DNA from: Rhizobium leguminosarum
GTDB lineage: Bacteria > Pseudomonadota > Alphaproteobacteria > Rhizobiales > Rhizobiaceae
DNA length: 59,951 nt
Direction of reading: 5' to 3'
Assembly (NCBI RefSeq): GCF_001652265.1
Contig: NZ_LWBS01000348.1
Span: 1 to 59,951 of the forward strand
Under the pieces are notes generated by a model. It ran no database searches and was not told the origin of the DNA. It worked only from the letters and a program-made list of their open reading frames with translations. Shown here piece after piece: positions 26,460 to 36,530 of the stretch. The position numbers and the translations under genes are program-made. Position 1 is the first letter of the stretch, and every line of letters starts with the position of its first letter.

Positions 26460-27263
26460 ATGCCGTCGAGTTTCAATGTCGAAAGTGCCGATGGTTATGA
26501 ACGGCTGATGGGGCGCTGGAGCAGGAGGCTGGCGCCGATGCTGATCGATTTCGCCGGTCTCGCGGATGGCGATCGCGTGCTCGATGTCGGCTGCGGCACC
26601 GGCAGCCTGGCGTTCACGCTGGCGGAAACGCCGGGCCTGCAGGAGATAGTCGCCGTCGACTATTCGCCGGTTTTCGTCGAGGCCGCAACGCGGCGCAACA
26701 CCGATCCGCGCGTATCGATCCAGCAGGCCGATGCCTGCGCGCTTCCCTTCGAGGACAAGCGCTTCGACAGGGCGATGGCGCTGCTCGTGCTGCATTTCTT
26801 GCCGGAAGCGGGAAAGGCGGTGTCCGAGATGCGCCGTGTCGTGCGTCCGGGTGGCGTGGTCGCCGCCGCCGTCTGGGACCATTATGGCGGCATGTCCGGC
26901 ATGCGGATGATGTGGGATACGGTGGCAATGCTCGACGAGAACGCACTGGCGATGCGCCGCAGATATTGTTTCCAGCCGATGACGCGGCCGGGGGAAATGA
27001 AGGAGAGCTTCATCGCGCAGGGCCTAGCCGATGTCGAGGAGACCTCGTTGCTGACCCGGATGGAATATCTTTCCTTCGAGGATTACTGGGATCCGATCGC
27101 CGCCGGCGAGGGACCGCTCGGCAAATATGTTGCCGGTCTGGACCCGGCGAAGCGAAAAGCCGTCGATTCCGCCGTCAGGGCCGCTTACGAGGCTGGCGAG
27201 CCGAATGGGCCGCGATCGTTCGCATCGGTGGCGTGGGCGTGCCGGGGCAGGGTGGCGGACTGA
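26460..27263 (+). CDS. SAM-dependent methyltransferase, class I
   Basis: A 267-residue UbiE/MenG-like class I methyltransferase. Motif I is VLDVGCGTGSLAF, followed by VDYSPVF (motif post I), ADACALPFEDKRFDRAM and LHFLPEAGKAVSEMRRV, the typical order. The start at 26460 follows AAGGGGGAG at good spacing; a longer frame from 26382 lacks family resemblance. The N terminus SFNVESADGYERLMGRWSR is typical of a subgroup with unknown substrate. It stands alone after a stem-loop. The acceptor (small molecule, lipid or quinone) cannot be told. Confidence 0.9.
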   Translation: MPSSFNVESADGYERLMGRWSRRLAPMLIDFAGLADGDRVLDVGCGTGSLAFTLAETPGLQEIVAVDYSPVFVEAATRRNTDPRVSIQQADACALPFEDKRFDRAMALLVLHFLPEAGKAVSEMRRVVRPGGVVAAAVWDHYGGMSGMRMMWDTVAMLDENALAMRRRYCFQPMTRPGEMKESFIAQGLADVEETSLLTRMEYLSFEDYWDPIAAGEGPLGKYVAGLDPAKRKAVDSAVRAAYEAGEPNGPRSFASVAWACRGRVAD

Positions 27264-27308
27264 TTAGCGGGAGCGCCACCTCCTCTAAAACGAGAATTCG
27301 TGCGGCCC

Positions 27309-27475
27309 CCTCTTCTCCCCAGCGGCGAGAAGGTGGCCCAAAGGGTCGGATGAGGGGGGCCGCACGGCACACCCTTGCTTGCCTTCGCTTGCGCTCAGTA
27401 CATTCGCGGCTTCGCCGCTCACCCCCTCATTGCCTCGCTATCGCTCCGGCACTTCTCCCCGCTGGGGAGAAGAGG
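27309..27475. repeat. 167-bp palindromic intergenic element
   Basis: Perfect 17-bp arms at 27309-27325 and 27459-27475 (CCTCTTCTCCCCAGCGG and complement). Nested are a second pair, ATGAGGGGG near 27350 and CCCCCTCAT near 27423, and smaller CTTCTCCCC hairpins. It is non-coding and lies between the methyltransferase and MFS genes. This is a member of the palindromic intergenic element class of rhizobia. Confidence 0.7.
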
Positions 27476-27726
27476 CAGGCAACGGCCCGCATGCGCCAAC
27501 GCGAAAGGCAACGTGTTGGAAGGCGTACGCCCGCAATGGTGGCGCTGGACGTGCCCGGCCGATCACGGCAATCGTGATGGAACACGGGCAGCATTGCTGA
27601 CGTTATTGCCCGCTGTCTGCGACTGCAAAGGCTGCCGCAACAGCATCACCCGCCCGTTTCGGGCACCCCTTCCGACGGCATCCGGAATTGACCGCCTCGC
27701 CGCCGCTTTCGGACGGAGGAATTCAG

Positions 27727-28977
27727 ATGTCCGCTTTGGAAAGCCTGCGCCGGCTGACGCCGCAGCAGCGCAATACCGTCATCGCCAGCTATCTCGGCTG
27801 GACGCTCGACGCCTTCGATTTCTTCATTCTCGTCTTCGTTCTCAAATATATCGCCGAGGAATTCCACACCGACGTTCCGGCCGTCTCGGTGGCGATCTTC
27901 CTCACGCTTGCCATGCGGGCGCTCGGCGCGCTGGTCTTTGGGCTTGCGGCCGACCGTTACGGACGGCGCATCACGCTGATGGCCGACGTGCTGCTTTATT
28001 CGATATTCGAATTCCTGACCGGCTTTTCCACCGGGCTCACCATGTTCCTCGTCTTCCGCGCGCTCTACGGCATCGCCATGGGCGGCGAGTGGGGTGTCGG
28101 CGCCTCGCTTGTCATGGAGACGGTGCCGGAGGAGAGCCGCGGCATCGTCTCGGGCATCCTGCAGGCGGGCTATCCCTCGGGTTATCTGATCGCCTCGATC
28201 GTGTTCTTCCTGCTGTTTCCCGTCATCGGCTGGCGCGGCATGTTCTTCGTCGGCGCGCTGCCGGCGCTGCTGGTCCTCTACATCAGGCGCAATGTCGAGG
28301 AGAGCCCGGCGTTCCTGAAGCGGCAGGCGACTGGCCGCCAGCCATTCCTGACGGTGCTGCGCGGAAACATCCCGCTGTTCATCTGGTCGGTGCTGCTGAT
28401 GACGGCGTTCAACTTCTTCAGCCACGGCACGCAGGATATCTACCCGACCTTCCTGGAGACGCAGCGCAACTATTCGAGCTACACAGTCGGCGCCATCGCC
28501 ATCGTCTACAATATCGGGGCGATCTGCGGCGGGCTGTTCTTCGGAGCGCTGTCGCAGCGGATCGGCCGCAGGAGCGCGATCGTCGTCGCCGCGCTGATCG
28601 CCGTGCCCGTCGCGCCGCTCTGGGCCTATGCGCCCGGGCCGGTGCTGCTCGCCATCGGCGCTTTCCTGATGCAGTTCTTCGTCCAGGGCGCCTGGGGCAT
28701 CGTGCCGGTGCATCTGAACGAGTTGTCGCCGGATGAAGTGCGCGGCACCTTCCCCGGCTTTGCCTACCAACTCGGCAACCTGCTGGCGTCAGGCAATGCG
28801 ACGCTGCAGGCGGGGCTGGCTGCCGGCTGGGACGGCGATTATGCCTATGCGCTGTTGATCGTCGCAGCAGTGGTGGCGCTCGTCGTCGCGGCCCTTGCCG
28901 GCTTCGGCTACGAGAAGAAGGATGTCCGCTTCGGCACGGAGGAGGCTAGGGAAGCGCATGGCGCGATACGAATCTAG
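27727..28977 (+). CDS. MFS transporter (sialate/lactate:H+ symporter-like)
   Basis: A 416-residue inner-membrane permease with 12 predicted helices. It begins with YLGWTLDAFDFFILVFVLKYI and carries the MFS signature GLAADRYGRRITLM between helices 2 and 3, then RALYGIAMGGEWGVGAS. This combination marks the sugar-acid/carboxylate subgroup that holds the NanT sialate permease and JEN-type lactate permeases. The substrate is probably an organic acid but is not determined. GGAGGAATT precedes the ATG at 27727. It is monocistronic with a possible hairpin terminator after it. Confidence 0.9.
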   Translation: MSALESLRRLTPQQRNTVIASYLGWTLDAFDFFILVFVLKYIAEEFHTDVPAVSVAIFLTLAMRALGALVFGLAADRYGRRITLMADVLLYSIFEFLTGFSTGLTMFLVFRALYGIAMGGEWGVGASLVMETVPEESRGIVSGILQAGYPSGYLIASIVFFLLFPVIGWRGMFFVGALPALLVLYIRRNVEESPAFLKRQATGRQPFLTVLRGNIPLFIWSVLLMTAFNFFSHGTQDIYPTFLETQRNYSSYTVGAIAIVYNIGAICGGLFFGALSQRIGRRSAIVVAALIAVPVAPLWAYAPGPVLLAIGAFLMQFFVQGAWGIVPVHLNELSPDEVRGTFPGFAYQLGNLLASGNATLQAGLAAGWDGDYAYALLIVAAVVALVVAALAGFGYEKKDVRFGTEEAREAHGAIRI

Positions 28978-28994
28978 CGCGGCCTGCGATTATG

Positions 28995-29023
28995 AAGGCT
29001 GGCGGCTGACGTCGCCGGCCTTT
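28995..29023 (+). terminator. hairpin after the MFS gene
   Basis: An imperfect stem, AAGGC-t-GGCG pairing with CGCC-g-GCCTT around a short loop, is followed by TTCAGCTCTT. It starts 18 bases after the stop codon. A plausible weak intrinsic terminator. Confidence 0.45.
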
Positions 29024-29079
29024 CAGCTCTTGAGCACTTTGCAACCGCAGATGCGATCGTAAAACGCAGACCGCAACGG

Positions 29080-29211
29080 GGTGATCATGCCATCACGCTG
29101 ATCGTCTTTTCCGGCTTCTCGATTTTCTGGCTCGGCGAGAACCTGACCTGGAACCATACGATCGGCTTCGCCCTGATCGCAATCGGGGCATCCTTCATCT
29201 TTCGTGCATAA
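29080..29211 (+). pseudogene. 3' remnant of a DUF486 membrane protein gene
   Basis: The frame ending in TAA at 29209-29211 encodes HAITLIVFSGFSIFWLGE followed by NLTWNHTIGFALIAIGASF and FRA. This matches the last two transmembrane segments of DUF486 (DMT-superfamily) proteins, where the phrase FSVFYLGE-x-LTWNH-x-x-GF is conserved. The rest of the ~115-residue protein is missing; the upstream in-frame sequence is unrelated and has no start. I judge it a decayed gene end between the MFS and DUF1800 genes. Confidence 0.7.
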
Positions 29212-29430
29212 ACTTTAGCCTTTTCAATAGATTACAAATTGTCCATGTCTAGATATCGCCACATTTCCTACAGATTGGCGTCGCAATCGGCTGGCAGCCT
29301 GTCACCTCACGCATTTCTGTTTTCTCCGAATCACTGAAATGCTCTGACTTTTTGTTTGCGCAATTCCGGACGCAAAACCGCGACGCACTTTTGCTGGAAT
29401 TGCTTAGCAGTGATCAGGAGGTGATCTGCC

Positions 29431-30942
29431 ATGAGCCTGTCTTTCCCGACGATGGCGGCGATCCGGTTCGGCTATGGCTTCCGGCCGGGTGAGCCGCCGC
29501 CGGACAGCAAGGACGAGCTCATCGGCCAGCTGCGCAAGGGGGCGGCGGCAACGCCGGACTTTCCCCTTGGCGGCCCCGACACGCGCCACCAGGCGATTCT
29601 CAGCCTGCAGGCGCAGTTGCAGCAGATCCGGCAAGACGCCAAGACGGTGACCGACGATACGACACAGCGCGAGATGCGCAAAGGGGTCCAGCGCCAGGCG
29701 CAGCAGCAGTTTCAACATGATGCGAACCTGCGGCTGATGCAGGCGGTGCTGTCGCCGTACGGCTTCTACGAGCGGCTGGCGACCTTCTGGACCGATCATT
29801 TCTCCACCAGCGCCAACAAGAGCCTGCCGATGCGCCTCATCGTGCCGCTCTATGAGGCGGAGGCGATCCGGCCTTTCATATCAGGCAAGTTCGGGGATCT
29901 CCTGCGCAGTGCCACCGCCCATCCGGCCATGTTGATCTATCTCGACCAGGCGGATTCGCTCGGTCCGGATTCGAGCGGCGGTATCAAGCGCAACAAGGGA
30001 CTGAACGAAAATCTCGGCCGGGAACTGCTAGAACTGCACACACTCGGCGCCGGCAGCGGCTATACCCAGGCGGATGTGACCGCAGCAGCCATGGTGCTGA
30101 CAGGCCTCACCATCGACCGCAAGGAGATGGACATCGCCTTCCGGCCGAATATTTCGGAGCCCGGCGCGCATGAGGTGCTGGGCGTCAGCTATGGCGGGCG
30201 CAGGCGTTCGCGCGACGATTATCTCGACATGCTCGACGATCTCGCGCTCCATCCGAAGACGGCGGCGCATATCAGCCGGAAGCTCGCGGTGCATTTCATC
30301 TCCGACCAGCCCGACGAGGGGATGGTGTCCAACATGGCCGAAGCCTGGAAGAATACGGATGGCGACCTGACCGCCGTCTACACCGCCATGCTCGACCATC
30401 CCGGCGCCTGGCGGGACGAGGGCGCCAAGGCGCGCCAGCCTTTCGACTATGTCGTCGCCGGCCTGAGGGCATTGAATGCGGGACCGGTCAACGGCGTCGT
30501 CGGCAGTTTCCTGGCGGCCAACCAGCAGGGTACGGACGAGGGCGACATGGCGGCGAACACGCCTGGCATGGCAGGATCGCCGGTGCCGACGGATCCCGCC
30601 GGCGAGGCGAGGGAGAAGCGCCTCAAAGCTTTCCGGACGGCGCGGGCGCTAGGGCAGGGCGCACTCGGGCGCATGGGCCAGCCGATCTGGCTGCCGCCGA
30701 GCCCGGCCGGTTTCGAGGAAGGCTTCTCCGCCTGGATCACCGGCAGCCAGCTCGCCGAGCGGTTGGCGTGGGCGAGGCGGGCCGCAGCACAGTTCGGTCG
30801 GGACGAAGATCCGCGCGAATTCCTGAAATCGACGCTTGCTGATGCGGCGCGCGACGAGACGATCCGCGTGGTGTCGCAGGCGCCGAACAAGATCAGCGGG
30901 CTGACGCTGGTGCTGGCATCGCCGGAATTCAACCGCCGATAG
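29431..30942 (+). CDS. DUF1800 protein
   Basis: A 503-residue protein of the DUF1800 family. Typical phrases are IRFGYGFRPGE near the N terminus, FYERLATFWTDHFSTSANK, ATAHPAMLIYLDQADS, NENLGRELLELHTLG and the repeated YTQADVTAAAMVLTGL. It lacks an obvious signal peptide. DUF1800 and DUF1501 genes are found together in very many bacteria; the pair has been linked to cell-surface or secreted processes but has no settled function. The ATG at 29431 follows AGGAGGTGATC, nearly the full anti-Shine-Dalgarno complement. It is followed after 12 bases by the DUF1501 gene; one operon. Confidence 0.92.
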   Translation: MSLSFPTMAAIRFGYGFRPGEPPPDSKDELIGQLRKGAAATPDFPLGGPDTRHQAILSLQAQLQQIRQDAKTVTDDTTQREMRKGVQRQAQQQFQHDANLRLMQAVLSPYGFYERLATFWTDHFSTSANKSLPMRLIVPLYEAEAIRPFISGKFGDLLRSATAHPAMLIYLDQADSLGPDSSGGIKRNKGLNENLGRELLELHTLGAGSGYTQADVTAAAMVLTGLTIDRKEMDIAFRPNISEPGAHEVLGVSYGGRRRSRDDYLDMLDDLALHPKTAAHISRKLAVHFISDQPDEGMVSNMAEAWKNTDGDLTAVYTAMLDHPGAWRDEGAKARQPFDYVVAGLRALNAGPVNGVVGSFLAANQQGTDEGDMAANTPGMAGSPVPTDPAGEAREKRLKAFRTARALGQGALGRMGQPIWLPPSPAGFEEGFSAWITGSQLAERLAWARRAAAQFGRDEDPREFLKSTLADAARDETIRVVSQAPNKISGLTLVLASPEFNRR

Positions 30943-30954
30943 GAGGCTTTGTCC

Positions 30955-32127
30955 ATGAACCGCATTTCGCTTTCCCGCCGCGGCTTTCTGACGTCGGCCT
31001 GCTGTCTTGCCGCCGCGCCCGTGTTCACGCCCGTCACCTTCGCGGCGATGCCGAGTGACAACCGTTTCGTCACCATCGTGCTGCGCGGCGCGATGGACGG
31101 GCTGGATCTGGTGCAGCCCTATGGCGATGCCGGTTTTGCGGCGCTCAGGCCGACACTGGCGCTTACGCCCGATAACGGGCTTCTTGATCTCGATGGGCAT
31201 TTCGGCCTAAATCCAGCTGCGGCCGAGCTGATGCCGCTCTGGAAGAGCCGGGAACTCGCCTTCGTGCATGCGGTGTCGACGCCCTATCGCGACCAGCGCA
31301 GCCATTTCGACGGGCAGGACATGCTGGAATCCGGCGGCGAGCATGTCGCCGAGGAAAAGACCGGCTGGCTGAACCGAGCGCTCGCCGTCATTCCGCGCTC
31401 CGACGCGCGCAAGGCGATCGACATAAACACCTCGACGGAACTGATCCTCTCTGGGCCGAACAATGTCGACGTGTGGGCGTCGGATTCCAATCTGGCGCCG
31501 GCGCGCGACGAGATGCAGTTCCTGGCACGGCTCTATGCCGGCGATCCGCCGTTCGCAGAGGCGCTTGCCGAGGCGACGCGGGCCGACACCGCCTCGATGA
31601 TGGTCGAGCCGGAGGGCCAGCACGGCGCAAAGATCGCCGACGTGGCGGCGCTCGCCGGCAACATGCTGAAAGGCGATTATCGCATCGCCTGCTTCTCGAT
31701 CACCGGCTGGGATACGCATATCGGCCAGACCGGCCAGTTCAAGCGGCCGGTGCAGGACCTCGCCCAGGCGATCAATACGCTGAAGGCGACACTCGGGCCC
31801 GAGATCTGGTCGAAGACCGTGGTGCTTGCCATGACCGAATTCGGCCGCACCGTGCGCCAGAACGGCTCAGCCGGCACCGACCACGGCACCGGCGGCTGCG
31901 CGCTGCTTGCCGGCGGCGCGATCAACGGCGGCCGCATCCTCGGCCGTTGGCCGGGCATTGGCGACGGCCAGTTGCTCGACGACCGCGATCTGCTGCCGAC
32001 CGCCGACCTACGCGAACTCGCTGCGGCAATGCTCTACCGGCAGTTCGATGTCAGCGCCGATGATTTGACGGGGAAGATCTTCCCGGGGCTGGGGTTCGAC
32101 AAAGGGTCGCAGTTTTTGAAGGCGTGA
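30955..32127 (+). CDS. Tat-exported DUF1501 protein
   Basis: A 390-residue DUF1501 protein of the alkaline phosphatase/sulfatase-like superfamily. A Tat signal is clear: SRRGFLTSACCLAAAP in the first 25 residues. Family phrases are IVLRGAMDGLDLVQPYGD, SHFDGQDMLESG, and TEFGRTVRQNGSAGTDHG with GTGGCALL, which holds the likely metal-binding His and Asp. The ATG at 30955 has GGAGG upstream, so the earlier TTG at 30949 is not used. It follows the DUF1800 gene by 12 bases. Export in folded form suggests a periplasmic metalloenzyme; the substrate is unknown. Confidence 0.92.
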   Translation: MNRISLSRRGFLTSACCLAAAPVFTPVTFAAMPSDNRFVTIVLRGAMDGLDLVQPYGDAGFAALRPTLALTPDNGLLDLDGHFGLNPAAAELMPLWKSRELAFVHAVSTPYRDQRSHFDGQDMLESGGEHVAEEKTGWLNRALAVIPRSDARKAIDINTSTELILSGPNNVDVWASDSNLAPARDEMQFLARLYAGDPPFAEALAEATRADTASMMVEPEGQHGAKIADVAALAGNMLKGDYRIACFSITGWDTHIGQTGQFKRPVQDLAQAINTLKATLGPEIWSKTVVLAMTEFGRTVRQNGSAGTDHGTGGCALLAGGAINGGRILGRWPGIGDGQLLDDRDLLPTADLRELAAAMLYRQFDVSADDLTGKIFPGLGFDKGSQFLKA

Positions 32128-32216
32128 GGCCCGGTCCCGCAAAGCGAGAGCGATCGATCCAGTGAATCGATCGCAGAGCCGGACGCCCTGAGCACAAGCG
32201 AAGGGCCGGGCGGCGT
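32124..32216 (+). repeat. mosaic repeat, copy A
   Basis: Begins inside the DUF1501 stop codon with GTGAGGCCCGGTCCCGC, holds AGCGATCGATCCAGTG / ATCGATCGC (a palindrome) and ends with ACGCCCTGAG, then AAGGGCCGGG. An inverted copy with the same order of blocks is at 37261-37350. Confidence 0.7.
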
Positions 32217-32228
32217 CGACGACAGGCC

Positions 32229-33248
<1,020 letters not shown>

Positions 33249-33371
33249 TTAAGGGTGAAGGCGCCGGCCCGGTGTCGCCGGTCTCGCAGTCGAGTTGACG
33301 GGAACTTAGTCCTCGTGTCAGCTTTCGATTAGATGCTGTAATGCGCATGGACCTATAAGGCGGACTAATGA

Positions 33372-34271
33372 ATGCCCCAGGACAACAATTTCAACGAACT
33401 CGTGGCCTTTCTGACGGTCGCCCGGGAACGGAGTTTTACCAGGGCGGCCGCGAAGCTCGGCGTGTCGCAATCGGCGTTGAGCCAGACGGTGCGCGGTCTC
33501 GAAGAGAAGCTCGGGCTTCGTCTTTTGACCCGCACGACCAGAAGCGTGTCGCCGACGCAGGCAGGAGAACGCCTGGTGGAACGGGTGGGACCCAGATTTG
33601 AAGAGATCCAGTTCGAGATCGCCGCCCTGAGCGAAATGCGAGACCGACCGGCCGGCACCATTCGCATCACGGCAGGCGAGCACTCCGCGATTTCCATTCT
33701 CGCGCCGGCACTGGCGCGCTTTCTTCCAGATCATCCCGATATCAACGTCGAGGTGATCGTCGACTATGGGCTGACCGACATCGTCACCGAGCGTTACGAC
33801 GCCGGCATCCGGCTCGGCGAGCAATTGGCGAAGGACATGATTGCGGTCCGGATCGGTCCGGAGATGTGCATGGCGGTCGTCGGAGCGCCCTCCTACTTCG
33901 AGAGCCATCCGCGTCCTGATATCCCGCAGGATCTCACGGCTCACAACTGCATCAACATGCGGCTGCCGACACACGGGACGATATATCCATGGGAGTTCGA
34001 AAAGGACGGCCGCGAACTGCGCGTCCGTGTCGAGGGCCAGATGGTGTTCAACAACATCGCCATGAGGATCGGCGCTGTGCTGGATGGGCTGGGACTGGCC
34101 TACATGCCCGAGGATCAGGTTCATTCCTACATCGAAGACGGGCGGCTGATCCGGGTTCTGGAGGACTGGTGCCAGCCCTTTCCAGGATATCACCTCTACT
34201 ATCCGAACAGGCGGCATGCATCTCCCGCCTTCACCCTGTTCGTCGATGCGCTCCGCTATAGAGGAAAGTAA
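33372..34271 (+). CDS. LysR-family transcription regulator
   Basis: A 299-residue LysR regulator. The winged HTH (about residues 5-63) reads RSFTRAAAKLGVSQSALSQTVRGLE. The effector domain begins near 90 (GTIRITAGEHSA). It sits between an aldo/keto reductase gene (divergent) and the hydrolase operon (same strand, 141 bases downstream), so it probably controls one or both. The effector domain has the CrgA/DsdC-like layout YEAGIRLGEQLAKDM-type motif seen as RYDAGIRLGEQLAKD. No effector can be named. Confidence 0.92.
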   Translation: MPQDNNFNELVAFLTVARERSFTRAAAKLGVSQSALSQTVRGLEEKLGLRLLTRTTRSVSPTQAGERLVERVGPRFEEIQFEIAALSEMRDRPAGTIRITAGEHSAISILAPALARFLPDHPDINVEVIVDYGLTDIVTERYDAGIRLGEQLAKDMIAVRIGPEMCMAVVGAPSYFESHPRPDIPQDLTAHNCINMRLPTHGTIYPWEFEKDGRELRVRVEGQMVFNNIAMRIGAVLDGLGLAYMPEDQVHSYIEDGRLIRVLEDWCQPFPGYHLYYPNRRHASPAFTLFVDALRYRGK

Positions 34272-34314
34272 TTCCGATTTTATTCCATCACGGCTTATCA
34301 ACAGCTTGTGATTA

Positions 34315-34329
34315 ATTAGTTAGCCTAAT
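34315..34329. promoter_or_regulatory. candidate LysR-type site
   Basis: ATTAG-ttagc-CTAAT is a perfect 5-bp dyad fitting the T-N11-A form, located 84 bases before the hydrolase gene start and just after the LysR gene. Suggestive only. Confidence 0.35.
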
Positions 34330-34412
34330 AGACCCTAGCTGTCCGAGCCGTCTAATCCTTTCCGTCCCATGCCGCTAGCTTCTCGCCATCTGAAACGAAG
34401 CGAGAAGCCGAC

Positions 34413-35501
34413 ATGCGATATGGATTGTCCAACACCTTGGCCGCATTGCTGCTTGCCTCAGCGCAGCTTGCCGCGTCATTGGCGACAGCTGCCGATGCGG
34501 TAAAGCCCGAGCCATTGGTCATCCAGGAGCAGGGCAGCTTTGCCGTCGGGGGAACCAGCACGACGGCGCCTGGATCCTTCGATCCGCTGAAACCTCTCGA
34601 TCCCGCAGGGCAGACCTATCACGGCGATCATGCCTTTGCCTTCTATCAGGTGCCGGCAAACCCGCGTCAGTATCCGATCGTCATGTGGCACGGTGCCGGA
34701 CAATTCTCCAAGACCTGGGGGACGACGCCCGACGGCCGTGAAGGCTTCCAGAATATCTTCCTGCGTCGAGGCTTCTCCACCTATCTCGTCGACCAGCCGC
34801 GCCGGGCCGGGGCCGGGCGGAGCATGGCCGAGACAACAGTGAAGCCGACAGCGGACGAGCAGCTCTGGTTCAACCAGTTTCGCGTCGGCATCTGGCCGAA
34901 CTATTTCGACGGCGTGCAGTTCTCCCATGATCCGGAAGCGCTGAACCAGTACTTCCGCGCGATGACGCCGAACACCGGGCCGTTCGACATGGACGTCGTG
35001 TCGAACGCGGTGGCAAAGCTGTTCGAGAAAATCGGTCCCGGCATTCTTTTCACTCACTCGCAGGGCGGCGGACCCGGCTGGCTGACGGCCATCAAGAGCG
35101 ACAAGGTCAAGGCCATCGTCGCCTTCGAACCCGGCAGCAGCTTCGTGTTCCCGGCAGGCGAAGTTCCTGCCGATATGCCGAGCGCCTTCGACACGCTGAA
35201 GGGTGTGCCGGTGCCGATGGACGACTTTCTCAAACTGACGAAGATCCCGATCGTCATCTATTACGGCGACAACATCCCCGACCAGCCGACGACGATGCCG
35301 GCGCAGGACAGCTGGCGGGTGCGCCTGGCAATGGCCCGCCTGTGGCGCGATACGGTGAACAAGCATGGCGGCGATGTCACCGTCGTGCACCTTCCCGAGA
35401 TCGGCATCCGCGGCAACACCCACTTCGCGTTCTCCGACCTGAACAACGTAGAGATCGCTGACCTGGTCTCGGCTTTCCTTAGCGAGAAGAAGCTCGACTG
35501 A
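34413..35501 (+). CDS. exported alpha/beta hydrolase
   Basis: A 362-residue protein with a signal peptide (residues 1-27, ending ATAADA). The hydrolase core follows: oxyanion region IVMWHGAGQFSKTW, nucleophile elbow THSQGGGPGW with Ser in HSQGG, and a C-terminal His in GNTHFAF. This is a periplasmic esterase-like enzyme; the family is large and the substrate unknown. It heads a run of four genes (to 37229) with gaps of 16-70 bases, all exported or membrane proteins, so the products probably act together in the envelope. The ATG has weak upstream GAAGCGAGAAG. Confidence 0.88.
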   Translation: MRYGLSNTLAALLLASAQLAASLATAADAVKPEPLVIQEQGSFAVGGTSTTAPGSFDPLKPLDPAGQTYHGDHAFAFYQVPANPRQYPIVMWHGAGQFSKTWGTTPDGREGFQNIFLRRGFSTYLVDQPRRAGAGRSMAETTVKPTADEQLWFNQFRVGIWPNYFDGVQFSHDPEALNQYFRAMTPNTGPFDMDVVSNAVAKLFEKIGPGILFTHSQGGGPGWLTAIKSDKVKAIVAFEPGSSFVFPAGEVPADMPSAFDTLKGVPVPMDDFLKLTKIPIVIYYGDNIPDQPTTMPAQDSWRVRLAMARLWRDTVNKHGGDVTVVHLPEIGIRGNTHFAFSDLNNVEIADLVSAFLSEKKLD

Positions 35502-35526
35502 TCCCGGAAATCATGAGGTGAAGACC

Positions 35527-35943
35527 ATGAAACAACTGTTGGGAAACTTGATGATGTCCGCCAGCATGATGCTGGCTGTTCTGCCGGGCGTCGTCAGTGC
35601 TCAGGCACCGGCCGAAGGCGACGACAAGTCCCGGCGCTCGCGCGCCCAGCAGATGATGGGCGCGACCGCGCCGAAGCTGGCTGAACTGACAGACGACGTC
35701 CTCTATGGCGACATATGGGAGCGCCCGCAGCTGTCGAAGCGGGATCGCAGCCTGGTCACTGTTGCCGCTCTGATCGCTATGAACCGGCCCGACCAGCTCA
35801 GATCCCATCTTGCCATGGCCCGCCAGAACGGTGTGACCGAGGACGAACTGATCGAGACGATCACCCACCTTGCCTTCTACGCCGGCTGGCCGAATGCGGT
35901 CTCGGCCGTTGCCGTCGCGAAAGACGTCTTCGGACGTGAATGA
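35527..35943 (+). CDS. exported carboxymuconolactone decarboxylase-like protein
   Basis: A 138-residue AhpD/CMD-fold protein with a signal peptide (MKQLLGNLMMSASMMLAVLP, cleavage after VSAQA). The CMD core shows RPQLSKRDRSLVTVAAL, then RSHLAMARQNGVTEDELIE and ITHLAFYAGWPNAVSA. The CxxC active site of AhpD alkyl hydroperoxide reductase partners is absent, so a redox role through cysteines is unlikely; the CMD-type fold may serve binding or lactone decarboxylation. ATG 35527 with GAGGTGAAG upstream is preferred to GTG at 35518. Second gene of the operon starting at 34413. Export of a CMD protein is unusual. Confidence 0.88.
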   Translation: MKQLLGNLMMSASMMLAVLPGVVSAQAPAEGDDKSRRSRAQQMMGATAPKLAELTDDVLYGDIWERPQLSKRDRSLVTVAALIAMNRPDQLRSHLAMARQNGVTEDELIETITHLAFYAGWPNAVSAVAVAKDVFGRE

Positions 35944-36014
35944 GACGAGCGGCCTTCCGCTTTTGCCGAAGCCGGTCGCCCGAATCTTCCGCACAAAACC
36001 AGGAAAAGACATCC

Positions 36015-36497
36015 ATGCGTCATCTCATCAAGCGCATTTCCATTCTCTTTGCCATGGCCGGCGCTGTCGGTCTCGTCGGCTGGAACGTCGATGCCGAACC
36101 GAACCGGACGACGCTGCCTGAATTGGCGGGCCTCGTTCATTACACGACCGTCAGGCGCGGCAACGTGACCGAGCACATCATGACGACGAACGAAGCGATC
36201 CAGGCGGTGAAGAATGGGCAGCCCGTTCCAGACGGTACGCACTTCGTGCTGGTCGATTACCGTGATGGGGAAGTCTATCGCACCTTCGTCATGGAAAAGG
36301 GTTCCGGCTGGGGCGGCGATTATGACGAAGACCGTCGCACTGGCGACTGGCAGTTCCAATGGTTCAAGCCGGACGGCAGCGTCAACATGGCCGAGAACAC
36401 GGCGCGGTGTCAGTCCTGTCATTCGTCCAGGGCCGACGAAGACTTCCTCTACACCCTCGACGCTCTCAAGGAATTTGACGGAGCCGTCATTGACTAG
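36015..36497 (+). CDS. exported cytochrome P460-like protein
   Basis: A 160-residue periplasmic c-type haem protein. It has a signal or anchor segment (IKRISILFAMAGAVGLVGW) and a covalent haem motif CQSCH near residue 133. The phrases GTHFVLVDYRDGEVYRTFVMEKGSGWG and GDWQFQWFKPDG are those of the cytochrome P460/cytochrome c'-beta family, which oxidise or bind small nitrogen or NO species. The lysine that cross-links to haem in true P460 could not be assigned from sequence alone. AGGAAAAG precedes ATG 36015; the longer frame from 35940 is not needed. Third gene of the exported redox operon. Confidence 0.88.
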   Translation: MRHLIKRISILFAMAGAVGLVGWNVDAEPNRTTLPELAGLVHYTTVRRGNVTEHIMTTNEAIQAVKNGQPVPDGTHFVLVDYRDGEVYRTFVMEKGSGWGGDYDEDRRTGDWQFQWFKPDGSVNMAENTARCQSCHSSRADEDFLYTLDALKEFDGAVID

Positions 36498-36530
36498 GCC
36501 GGATCGAATCTCCCGCCAGGACGTCGCATC

